A stretch of 43,344 bases of DNA from JAPLCX01 sp964460305 (GTDB lineage Bacteria > Auribacterota > Tritonobacteria > UBA1439), in the NCBI GenBank assembly GCA_964460305.1, contig CAYWRA010000010.1, positions 1 through 43,344 on the forward strand, given 5' to 3'. The first letter of the stretch is position 1; every line of letters begins with the position of its first letter. Under the pieces are notes generated by a model. The model did not search any database, was not told the DNA's origin, and saw only the letters and a list, made by a program, of their open reading frames with translations. Positions 16,436 to 23,018 of the stretch are shown in pieces. The position numbers were made by a program, and so were the translations under genes.

Positions 16436-17422
16436 GTGAAAGCGATGATACTTGCGGCCGGATTCGGCACGCGGCTTAAACCCTTCACGGGCGAAATCCC
16501 CAAGCCGCTCCTCCCCATAGCGAACCGTCCCCAGATCGAGTTCGTTCTGGAAATGCTCCGTCTCTCGGGCGTGACAGACGTCGTCATCAACCTCCATCAT
16601 TTTGCCGGATCGATCCGTTCCCGCCTCGGCGACCGCTACAGAGATTGCATCCGCATCAGCTATTCCGTCGAGACGGAGATACTGGGGACGGGGAGAGGGC
16701 TCAAGAAGGTCGAGGATTTTTTCGATGAGGATCCGTTCGTCCTTATCAATGCGGATACGCTGCTGGGCATGGACTTGGCGGGCGCGATAAGCCGTCACGT
16801 CGAGCGGGGCGCCGTGGCGACGATGGTGGTGCGGGACTGGCAGGATGGGGCCGGATTCGGCCGGGTTGAGATGGACGGGGATGGGAGGATCAGGCGCATG
16901 CTCCCGAAGGAGCCTGGCGAGGGCCTCACGCCCGTTATATTCACCGGCGTTCACCTGCTTAACAGGAGGATATTCGATTATCTACCCAAGGGACGGTTCT
17001 CGTGCATCAACCGGGATGGCTATAAGGCAATGCTCGAAGCGGGCGAGCGCGTGTACGGTTTCCGTGCGAGCGGATACTGGAGGGATATCGGAACGGTTCG
17101 GAGCTACTTCGATGCGAACATGGACGTTCTCCACGGCGAGGGCCCGGGGTATGGCGAATCCCTGCTTAGGCAGGAGAGAGATACGGGTTACGAAACCGAG
17201 ATGCCCGGCGTTGAGTTTATCCCCCCGGTCATTGTTGGGCTGGGTTGCCGGATCGAGCGGGGTTGCAGGATCGGGCCGGCGGTCGTCCTCGGTGAGGGCT
17301 GCCGCGTTGGCGCGGGATGCAGGCTGGAAAGTGTTGTTGCACTGCCGCAGGCGCTGTTTCACGACAGCGAAGTGGTGAACGGGTGCATCAGGTCGGGGAG
17401 GACTTCGGTAGATATTATGTAG
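16436..17422 (+). CDS. sugar-1-phosphate nucleotidyltransferase, MurU-like N domain with hexapeptide tail
   Basis: A 328-residue nucleotidyltransferase. It should join an NTP and a sugar-1-phosphate to give an NDP-sugar. The N-terminal domain has the signature LAAGFGTRLKPFTG with PKPLLPIANRP, then NADTL for metal binding and GYWRDIGT. After about residue 265 there is a short left-handed beta-helix-like tail (VIVGLGCRIERGCRIGPAVVLGEGCRVGAGCRLES) that the 220-residue MurU of pseudomonads lacks. I chose GTG at 16436 because GGGAGGGGG lies 5-6 bases upstream; ATG at 16445 is the alternative. Next to an AmgK-like kinase the likely substrate is MurNAc-1-phosphate, but a GDP/UDP-sugar synthase acting on another sugar cannot be excluded. 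Confidence 0.8.
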   Translation: MKAMILAAGFGTRLKPFTGEIPKPLLPIANRPQIEFVLEMLRLSGVTDVVINLHHFAGSIRSRLGDRYRDCIRISYSVETEILGTGRGLKKVEDFFDEDPFVLINADTLLGMDLAGAISRHVERGAVATMVVRDWQDGAGFGRVEMDGDGRIRRMLPKEPGEGLTPVIFTGVHLLNRRIFDYLPKGRFSCINRDGYKAMLEAGERVYGFRASGYWRDIGTVRSYFDANMDVLHGEGPGYGESLLRQERDTGYETEMPGVEFIPPVIVGLGCRIERGCRIGPAVVLGEGCRVGAGCRLESVVALPQALFHDSEVVNGCIRSGRTSVDIM

Positions 17423-17452
17423 TGCGCCGGTGCGAGGGAGGGCGCATAAACG

Positions 17453-18082
17453 ATGCACGCAGGCGACAAATTAGAGGAAGACCGCCGGCTCATCGCCCTC
17501 TGTGCCGCTGGTGATGATGCGTCGTGGGACCGCCTCTTGGAAGAGTACGGGGCCCTCATCTATCGCATCATCTGGAATTATCAGCGGACACAGCAGGAGG
17601 TGCGTGAGCTTTTCATCCATGTCATCGAGGGCCTCTGGAGCGACGGCGCGCGGAGGTTGCGGGCGTGGGAGGGCCGGTCGGGGCTCGCGACGTATCTCGC
17701 CGCTATTACATCGCGCCTCTGCGTCGATTATTTCAGGGGACGCATGTACAAGGAGGGGGCGCGATACGAGTCGTTGGACGCGCATGTAAACCGGGCGGCG
17801 TCTCATGAGGAGAGAGGGCGCTGGAGCGGGGAGGGCGCGCCGGGCCGCGCCGCGCGGCATGAATGCGGCGAGGTTTTGATGGATTGCGTCAGGCGCCTCG
17901 CGCGCGAGGAGCGGGATGCCGTGACGCTGTTCTACTGGCAGGGGAGGCGCTACGCGGAGATCGCTGCGCTCATGGGAACCACGGGGAACGATGTCGGCAA
18001 ATTGCTTCTCAGCGCGCGCGCGAAAATCCACCGGATGCTCGCCCAAAGAGGCATAAAAAATATTGCGGATTTACTGGAATAA
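17453..18082 (+). CDS. ECF-type RNA polymerase sigma factor
   Basis: A 209-residue group IV sigma factor. Region 2 (about 20-100) includes LLEEYGALIYRIIWNYQRTQQEVRELF and TYLAAITSRLCVDYFRGR; region 4 (about 142-195) has the helix-turn-helix RRYAEIAALMGTTGNDVGKLLLSARAKI. A poorly conserved, Arg/Gly-rich linker joins them, and there is no region 3 or 1.1. It is followed by a zinc-finger anti-sigma candidate. A GGAATAAAAC/CGTCTATTA promoter pair lies at its stop codon and again 530 bp downstream, which is likely its own target. Which ECF group it belongs to I cannot say. Confidence 0.9.
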   Translation: MHAGDKLEEDRRLIALCAAGDDASWDRLLEEYGALIYRIIWNYQRTQQEVRELFIHVIEGLWSDGARRLRAWEGRSGLATYLAAITSRLCVDYFRGRMYKEGARYESLDAHVNRAASHEERGRWSGEGAPGRAARHECGEVLMDCVRRLAREERDAVTLFYWQGRRYAEIAALMGTTGNDVGKLLLSARAKIHRMLAQRGIKNIADLLE

Positions 18083-18106
18083 AACGGCGGTATGATACGT
18101 CTATTA
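18076..18106 (+). promoter_or_regulatory. ECF-sigma type promoter P1, upstream of the anti-sigma gene
   Basis: GGAATAAAAC at 18076-18085 and CGTCTATTA at 18098-18106, with 17 bases between GGAAT and CGTC. The -35 element straddles the sigma factor stop codon. It is the same motif with the same spacing as P2 at 18606-18636. The GGAA(T/C)...CGTC pattern is typical of ECF promoters. Confidence 0.7.
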
Positions 18107-18126
18107 ATCATGGAAGGGAAAAGACC

Positions 18127-18576
18127 ATGGAATGTCCCGATAGGAAACTGCTCGCCAGGTTCCTCGACGGCGAGGAAATAGAATCGGCAGGCAAGCTGCG
18201 CCGCCACGTCGAGAGCTGCCCACGCTGCGGAAAGGCTGCCCTCCAACACAACCGGTTGGGGACTGCGCTTAAGTCCGCATTGGATGCAGAGGCGCAATCG
18301 ATGGTGAAGGAATCCATCCCCTGCCCGTCTGCGGAGGAGGTGGCCCTCTATGTCGAGGGGGGCGTGCCCCTTTATCGTAAGAAACAGCTCCTCCAACATT
18401 TCTGCGCCTGCCCCGCCTGCGCCAGGGCCGTACTCGACGCCTCGCGAGCCGCTGCCGGCGGTACCGCGCCGCCCCTCCCGGCGTCTTTGGCGAGAGAGGC
18501 AAGGGGGGTGTATGGGGGGACAAATCCCAAATCCCAAATGACAAATGACAAAACCCAAGTGATAGACCCCAAATGA
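18127..18576 (+). CDS. double zinc-finger putative anti-sigma factor
   Basis: A 149-residue soluble protein just downstream of the ECF sigma gene. It consists of two tandem copies of a zinc-binding anti-sigma-like unit: C3 with H27-x3-C31-x2-C34, and C66 with H91-x3-C95-x2-C98, about 63 residues apart. ZAS-type anti-sigma factors use this H-x3-C-x2-C motif to clamp their sigma factor, often releasing it on oxidation. There is no transmembrane helix, so a cytoplasmic (for example redox) signal is more likely than an envelope signal. The last 16 or so residues (NPKSQMTNDKTQ...) are translated from an AAATCCC/AATGACAAA repeat and are probably not functional. GGAAGGG about 7-14 bases before the ATG serves as ribosome site. 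Confidence 0.8.
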   Translation: MECPDRKLLARFLDGEEIESAGKLRRHVESCPRCGKAALQHNRLGTALKSALDAEAQSMVKESIPCPSAEEVALYVEGGVPLYRKKQLLQHFCACPACARAVLDASRAAAGGTAPPLPASLAREARGVYGGTNPKSQMTNDKTQVIDPK

Positions 18577-18584
18577 CAAATACC
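18521..18584. repeat. AAATCCC / AATGACAAA repeat encoding a protein tail
   Basis: Tandem CAAATCCC words followed by ACAAATGACAAAACCC and a second CCCAAATGACAAATACC. It overlaps the 3' end of the anti-sigma gene, supplying its last codons and stop (TGA at 18574-18576). The same words occur at 1538, 12022-12140 and 21079-21229. Confidence 0.65.
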
Positions 18585-18605
18585 ATTCGAGGATAAAAAA
18601 TATTC

Positions 18606-18636
18606 GGAATAAAACTTGCGGTCACTTCGTCTATTA
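18606..18636 (+). promoter_or_regulatory. ECF-sigma type promoter P2, upstream of the Tudor-like gene
   Basis: GGAATAAAAC at 18606-18615 and CGTCTATTA at 18628-18636, again with 17 bases between GGAAT and CGTC. The spacer sequences of P1 and P2 differ, so conservation is confined to the two boxes. The ribosome site AAAGGAGG (18642-18650) and ATG at 18657 follow directly. Confidence 0.72.
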
Positions 18637-18656
18637 GTAGTAAAAGGAGGTGCCGC

Positions 18657-19187
18657 ATGGAAACGGCCGTTGCAGTAGGGGCGTGCATCGAACATCGCGC
18701 GTACGGAATCGGCACGGTGCTTGGGATCGGCGAAAAAAGGGAGGCCATCCGTATCCGGTTCAATAGCGCGGGCGTGAAAGAGTTGCCATACCCGTCTACC
18801 GATCTGGCGCCGACCGGTTCTCCGGATGGTGGCAAAGATGCAATAGTCCTGTGTATGCATTTTGTGGGTGCGTCGCTGAACGGCCAGGGGTGCCGCTGGG
18901 TGCTCCCGATCCCGACGGCGGCGGTGTATTCGCTCGTGCGGGTCATGCAGGCGTGGGCCACTCACAGGGCAAAGCCCATGGGCGCATCGATAGATCTCAG
19001 GGCGATCGAAAGACAGAAGATGGAGTTGCGCATCAAGGGGCGGGGAAGGGATGGGCGGTGCCGTTGGTGCCGCACGTTCCGCACGGGGCTTCGGACGGCG
19101 ATACTCAGGGGATATGGAAGGCAGGCGTTTGCCCTGGACGGGGCGTGCGTGTTTGACAAGGGCAAATGGCAAGGGGGGAATGTGTAA
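18657..19187 (+). CDS. unknown protein with Tudor/KOW-like N terminus and CxxC
   Basis: A 176-residue protein that I do not recognise as a whole. The first 50 residues (VGACIEHRAYGIGTVLGIGE, then IRIRF and KELPYP) match the pattern of the small Tudor-like barrel at the C terminus of UvrD/PcrA and in CarD-type proteins: V-G-x-x-H-x-x-G-x-G-x-V. Such barrels bind RNA polymerase or nucleic acid. The middle is hydrophobic but not membrane-like, and the C-terminal half is basic with CRWC at 135-138. It has an excellent ribosome site and its own ECF-type promoter identical to that of the anti-sigma gene, so it is probably the sigma factor's main local target. The stop codon TAA is the first word of a TAACCACAGAG repeat. 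Confidence 0.72.
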   Translation: METAVAVGACIEHRAYGIGTVLGIGEKREAIRIRFNSAGVKELPYPSTDLAPTGSPDGGKDAIVLCMHFVGASLNGQGCRWVLPIPTAAVYSLVRVMQAWATHRAKPMGASIDLRAIERQKMELRIKGRGRDGRCRWCRTFRTGLRTAILRGYGRQAFALDGACVFDKGKWQGGNV

Positions 19188-19263
19188 CCACAGAGCACAC
19201 AGAGAAATAATCACAGAGGGCACGGAGAGAAGCAGTGAAGCTGTTTTACAAAGAGTAAAAGAG
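19185..19263. repeat. CACAGAG plus ACAAAGAGTAAAAGAG repeat cluster
   Basis: TAACCACAGAGCACACAGAG starts on the stop codon of the preceding gene, followed by TCACAGAGGGCACGGAGAG and a TTACAAAGAGTAAAAGAG arm at 19246-19263. The same two words in the same order are found at 27240-27305. Confidence 0.65.
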
Positions 19264-19324
19264 AATAAGCGGTCAAGGGATAGCTGTTGGGATGTGGTTT
19301 TGTTGAGGTGGTTTGTAGGACTCG

Positions 19325-20359
19325 ATGGAAAGAACCGCCAAGAAGAACGTATGGTATCTGGCTGCGTCTGCGGTCGTGAGCTGCGCGGTCTTCGCCTGCC
19401 TGTTCACCTTTGTTAGGCCGGCTGAGATCGTCGACTCGATCAGGAGTGCGGCGCCGGCGGGGATAGTCGCATATATGGCTGTCGGCCTCGCCTCAACCGT
19501 GCTGCGGAACGTCCGGTATCTCATCCTCGTGCGTGCGGCGGAAACGGATGTACGGATCAGCGGCGGCCAGATGTTCCTAGTTACGCTCGTGAGGAATCTC
19601 TTCGCCGACCTCCTCCCCGCGCGGGTGGGGTCGTTGGTCTACGTCGTAATCCTCAAGGCCCGCTTCGGGTTCCCGGTGGAGGTTGGGACATCCGTCTGGG
19701 CCATAGCCTTTGTCCTCGATCTGGTCGTCATGGCGCCGCTCATCGCGCTCGGAGTCATGGTTGTGGGGGCGGCGCGGCTGGGAATATCTATCGGCATGCT
19801 CGCCGCCGTCGCGTCGCTTTTTTTCATCGCGACCATCGCGGCGTTATCGTATCTGCCGCAAATTGTGAGCGTAGTCGGGCGGCTTATGGCAAGGATCGTA
19901 CCGATGTGGCGTAAGGCGGTTACTATAAAGGAGAAACTCGATCTATCCGCAATACAGATCAGGGCGATTTACCATAAGGGGATCCTGATGCGGCTGATCG
20001 TTCTTTCCTTCTTTATCCGCGTCCTCAAGTACGGTTGCATCGCTTTCCTCGTCTATGCGATCTTAAACCCCATCGATCCGGATAAATACACTCTCCGCGC
20101 GATCGGGTATTGGCCGGTCTTCCTCGGCGCGTCCCTGGCCGAATTCTCCGCGAGCACGCCGCTCAGCGGCATAGGCGGCTTCGGCCTCTATGAGGGTGTC
20201 TGGACTGGAACGTTTTATCTCCTCGGCTACCCGCGGGAGCTTGCCGCCCTCTCCGGCGTCTCCGCCCACATCATCACGCAGCTCTTCGGCTACTCGCTCG
20301 GTGTGCTGGGGATCGTCATACTCATGGCCCCGCTCCTGTGGCGGAGGAGGCGGAGTTAA
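19325..20359 (+). CDS. lysylphosphatidylglycerol synthase TM/flippase-like membrane protein (UPF0104)
   Basis: A 344-residue polytopic membrane protein of the LPG_synthase_TM family (YbhN/AglD type), with about 8 hydrophobic helices. Signatures visible are the first helix pair, LVRNLFADLLPARVGSLVYVVIL (family motif N-x-x-P-x-R-x-G-x-x), and the C-terminal SASTPLSGIGGFGLYEG motif. It lacks a soluble aminoacyl-transferase domain, so it is not MprF itself; members are thought to move lipid-linked substrates across the membrane. A second, distinct member lies at 37584-38645. ATG at 19325 has TAGGA about seven bases upstream. The promoter is unclear; the gap before it is occupied by repeats. Confidence 0.82.
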   Translation: MERTAKKNVWYLAASAVVSCAVFACLFTFVRPAEIVDSIRSAAPAGIVAYMAVGLASTVLRNVRYLILVRAAETDVRISGGQMFLVTLVRNLFADLLPARVGSLVYVVILKARFGFPVEVGTSVWAIAFVLDLVVMAPLIALGVMVVGAARLGISIGMLAAVASLFFIATIAALSYLPQIVSVVGRLMARIVPMWRKAVTIKEKLDLSAIQIRAIYHKGILMRLIVLSFFIRVLKYGCIAFLVYAILNPIDPDKYTLRAIGYWPVFLGASLAEFSASTPLSGIGGFGLYEGVWTGTFYLLGYPRELAALSGVSAHIITQLFGYSLGVLGIVILMAPLLWRRRRS

Positions 20360-20419
20360 GAAGATCGCGTAATGAAGGCCCTGGTGATTTTTCTCACGGT
20401 TCAGAATATACTATACGGC

Positions 20420-21088
20420 ATGGAAACAGACATGGGTTCAGCGCTGATTAAGAAGCTCGTCGTCGGCCCCCTACAGGCCAACTGCTATCTCGTGAGCGAT
20501 GCGGCGACGCGCGAGACCGCGATCATAGACCCCGGCGGGGACGCGCGGGAGATTATCCGGTGCATGGAGGACGGCGGTTTGAAACCCGTCGCGATCGTCA
20601 ATACGCACGCACACCCCGACCATGTCGGGGCAAATGCGGAGCTAAAGAAACGTTATAATATCCCCCTTCTGCTGCACGAGGCCGACGCGCCAGCGCTCGC
20701 CCAGTCAGGTATGCTCGGCAGCCTCATCGGCCTGTTCCTCGATCCGTCGCCGCCCCCCGACAAGTTGCTTCATGGTGGAGACGAAATCAAGGTCGGAAAG
20801 CTTGCCCTCAAGGTGATCCACACCCCCGGCCACACCCAAGGAGGCATTTGCCTCTGGTGCGAAGGACAGGGTAATGAAGCCCCTCTCCTCTTCAGCGGGG
20901 ACACGGTATTTCAAGATTCGGTGGGCAGGACGGACCTCCCTGGCGGGTCGTATGAGGCTCTGATGGATTCGATTAGGACGAGGATCATGCCGCTCCCCGA
21001 CCGGACGCGCATACTCCCCGGACACGGGCCCGAGACGACGCTCGGGAGAGAGAAGAGGCATAATCCTTTTATGGTTAATGACAAATGA
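20420..21088 (+). CDS. MBL-fold metallo-hydrolase (glyoxalase II-like)
   Basis: A metallo-beta-lactamase-fold hydrolase of about 222 residues, most like the YcbL/glyoxalase II group that hydrolyses thioesters. The metal site is complete: NTHAHPDHVG (HxHxDH), then IHTPGHTQGGICLW (second His), FSGDTVF (bridging Asp) and ILPGHGPET (last His). The start is uncertain. The frame is open from 20372; the ATG at 20420 follows TATACT (20407-20412) by seven bases, which would make the mRNA nearly leaderless; 20432 (MGSALIKKLVVGPLQANCYLV) is where family similarity begins. None has a good ribosome site. The last residues NDK and the stop lie in an AATGACAAATGACAAA repeat. Confidence 0.87.
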   Translation: METDMGSALIKKLVVGPLQANCYLVSDAATRETAIIDPGGDAREIIRCMEDGGLKPVAIVNTHAHPDHVGANAELKKRYNIPLLLHEADAPALAQSGMLGSLIGLFLDPSPPPDKLLHGGDEIKVGKLALKVIHTPGHTQGGICLWCEGQGNEAPLLFSGDTVFQDSVGRTDLPGGSYEALMDSIRTRIMPLPDRTRILPGHGPETTLGREKRHNPFMVNDK

Positions 21089-21229
21089 CAAAACTTCATT
21101 GTGTTTTGACATTTGTCATTTGCCTGCCCGCCCCAAAGGGGCCTCTTTCCCGAAGGGATCCCTTTGGGACGAGGCCGGTTGTTAGGCGGGGTATTTGTCA
21201 TTCTCAATATTGGGATTTGGGATTTTTTC
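21079..21229. repeat. 119-bp dispersed repeat (copy 2) and flanking repeat words
   Basis: Positions 21085-21203 are the reverse complement of 12022-12140 with 117 of 119 identities. It holds the GGCCCCTTTGGGG and CCCGAAGGGATCCCTTTGGG palindromes and ends in ATTTGTCATT. Preceding AATGACAAATGACAAA overlaps the MBL gene end and following ATTGGGATTTGGGATTTTTT (21209-21228) is the inverse of the AAATCCCAAATCCC word. The element ends immediately before the xer ribosome site. Confidence 0.78.
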
Positions 21230-21238
21230 GGAGGGGGC

Positions 21239-22126
21239 ATGCAGGTTCTCTTGGATGAGTTCATAAACTATCTGAACGTGGAGAGGGGATTATCGCCCCA
21301 CACCCTCGACGCATACAAAAGCGATATCGCCAGATTCATAAAGTTCCTGAATGCCAGGGGAGTGAAATCCCTCGACGACGCGACGAGAGACATTATCGGG
21401 GCGTATCTCATGGCTGAGAAGTCGAGGGGCATATCCTCCACATCGCTTTCCCGCAACCTCGCCGCGATAAAAGTTTTTTTCCGTTTCCTCGCTTCAAATC
21501 GCTTCGTGCGCGCGGACATCACCGACGTCATAGAATCTCCCAAGATATGGAAGCATCTGCCGGAGGTCCTCTCCATTGACGAGGTCGAGCAGCTTCTCAA
21601 CAGCCCTCGCCCCACGACGCACTATGGGAGGAGGGACAGGGCCCTGATCGAGCTCATGTATGCCACCGGCGTGAGAGTGTCGGAGGCGGCGGGCCTCAAG
21701 GTCGGGGACGTCAATCTTGAGGTGGGATACATCCGATGTATGGGAAAGGGGTCCAAGGAGAGGATCGTCCCCCTGGGGCGGGTGGCCAGGAAGGCCCTGG
21801 ATAGCTACCTCAAGTTGACGAGGCCTCATTTTTTGCGCCTGAGGACTTCGGAGACCCTCCTTCTCACGCGACATGGGAAGCCGTTCACCCGCCAGGGGCT
21901 CTGGAAGATCATAAAGAGCTATGCGAAACGCGCTAAGATTAGGAAGAGGATAACCCCGCATACGCTGAGGCATTCATTCGCCACCCATCTCCTCTCAGGG
22001 GGGGCCGATTTGAGGATCGTCCAGGAGATGCTCGGACATGCGGACATTTCCACCACCCAGACCTACACGCACGTGGACAAGGATAGGCTCAAGAGCATCC
22101 ATAAGAAGTTCCACCCCCGGGGATGA
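21239..22126 (+). CDS. xerD: tyrosine recombinase XerC/XerD
   Basis: A 295-residue site-specific recombinase of the chromosomal Xer type, which resolves chromosome dimers at dif. The N-terminal SAM-like domain (1-90) binds DNA; the catalytic domain has R146 (ATGVRVSEA), K170 (GKGSKERIVPL), H241/R244 (HTLRHSFATHLL), H267 (LGHADISTT) and nucleophile Y276 (QTYTHV). All six are present and the length is normal, so it is a housekeeping Xer and not a phage integrase. ATG at 21239 follows GGAGGGGG directly; the longer frame from 21113 is translated repeat. XerD is favoured over XerC by length and motif text, but the two are hard to tell apart. Confidence 0.9.
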   Translation: MQVLLDEFINYLNVERGLSPHTLDAYKSDIARFIKFLNARGVKSLDDATRDIIGAYLMAEKSRGISSTSLSRNLAAIKVFFRFLASNRFVRADITDVIESPKIWKHLPEVLSIDEVEQLLNSPRPTTHYGRRDRALIELMYATGVRVSEAAGLKVGDVNLEVGYIRCMGKGSKERIVPLGRVARKALDSYLKLTRPHFLRLRTSETLLLTRHGKPFTRQGLWKIIKSYAKRAKIRKRITPHTLRHSFATHLLSGGADLRIVQEMLGHADISTTQTYTHVDKDRLKSIHKKFHPRG

Positions 22127-22234
22127 GGAGAGGCGACTTTCAAGAAAGACTCTTTTCCTGCCTGTGGTCATTGTGCTATTGTGGGTAACGTATTCACGCG
22201 AAGTAGTTAGGCATTTCTTAACGAGGGAGGATCC

Positions 22235-22867
22235 GTGAAGAAACATTATCGGAGCATGTATGTCGCACTGCTGACGTTCGCCTTGATGGTAGCGGCGGGC
22301 GGCAATCTGTGGGCGCAGGAAGAAAAATCGCCCAAGGCCGCGACGACGGTCAAGCCGAGGGCGTGCGTGATTGACATGGACGGCACCATCGCCGACGAGT
22401 CGGCCCGGCGCGCAAAGGCGGAAGCGGAGCACCCGAAGGGAAAGGGCAAGAATGAATACTACAAGGCCTACTTTTCTCCTGAGCTGATCGCCATGGACAA
22501 GCCGATCGAGAAATCCCGCGATGTTCTTAACTGGGTGAGCGCCCAGGGCGTCGACATCTACTATGTGAGCTCCCGCAGCCAGGGTTGCCTCAAGGCGTCG
22601 ATGAAGTGGCTTGATGACAATAAGTTCCCCAAGGGGAAGTGGGTCTATCACCGGAAGGGTTTCAGAAAGACCATCGACTATAAGATCGAGACGATAAAGG
22701 AAATCCAGGAAAAGGCCGACGTCCTCTTCGGCGTGGGAGACCGCGGCAGTGACACCGAGGTCTATACAAATTGCGGCATAAAGGCGATCACGGTCGCACC
22801 CAACTCGAATAAAGACTGGGAACGGGTCAGGACGGAGATAGAGAAGATCCTCGAAGGGAAGAAATAG
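22235..22867 (+). CDS. secreted HAD-superfamily phosphatase (PNKP 3'-phosphatase-like)
   Basis: A 210-residue protein starting at GTG with GAGGGAGG five to twelve bases upstream. Residues 1-28 form a signal peptide (cleavage near LWAQ), so it acts outside the cytoplasm. The HAD motifs are complete: CVIDMDGTIAD (nucleophile D47, D49), VSSRS (motif II at about 111-115), Lys in FRKTIDYK, and GVGDRGSDTE (acidic pair, about 168-174). The order and spacing, including ADESARR after motif I and MKWLDDNKFPKG after motif II, are closest to the 3'-phosphatase domain of T4-type polynucleotide kinase and to secreted class B/acid phosphatases. Substrate could be nucleotides or nucleic acid ends. It is not the cytoplasmic MurNAc-6-P phosphatase MupP. 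Confidence 0.8.
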   Translation: MKKHYRSMYVALLTFALMVAAGGNLWAQEEKSPKAATTVKPRACVIDMDGTIADESARRAKAEAEHPKGKGKNEYYKAYFSPELIAMDKPIEKSRDVLNWVSAQGVDIYYVSSRSQGCLKASMKWLDDNKFPKGKWVYHRKGFRKTIDYKIETIKEIQEKADVLFGVGDRGSDTEVYTNCGIKAITVAPNSNKDWERVRTEIEKILEGKK

Positions 22868-22882
22868 GCTGCAATTGCGAGG

Positions 22883-23011
22883 AGCGAAGCGGCTGCGCCG
22901 AATTGTAAATATCAAATCGTAAATTGTAAATTTCAAAAGTCGGGGCAGGCTGGAATGCCGCATCCCCAATTTAAAATTTCCAATTTCCAATTTGCAATGT
23001 AGCGAAGCGGC
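22883..23011. repeat. AT-rich inverted repeat flanked by AGCGAAGCGGC direct repeats
   Basis: A direct repeat AGCGAAGCGGC occurs at 22883-22893 and 23001-23011. Between them are two AT-rich arms (about 22902-22938 and 22968-22999) made of AATTGTAAAT / ATTTCCAATTTGCAAT words that are imperfect inverse copies, around a CGGGGCAGGC centre. It occupies the whole gap between the HAD and CHASE2 genes. Confidence 0.55.
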
Positions 23012-23018
23012 GAAGCCT

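Noticed and set aside
21113..21238. N-terminal extension of the Xer recombinase
   Set aside because: It translates the dispersed repeat; ATG 21239 has a strong ribosome site and gives the normal length.
21239..22126. Xer recombinase as an integrase of a mobile island
   Set aside because: Chromosomal Xer length and motifs, no attachment repeats, no phage or plasmid genes nearby.
22235..22867. MupP (MurNAc-6-phosphate phosphatase) completing the recycling route
   Set aside because: The signal peptide and PNKP-like motif spacing do not fit the cytoplasmic MupP.
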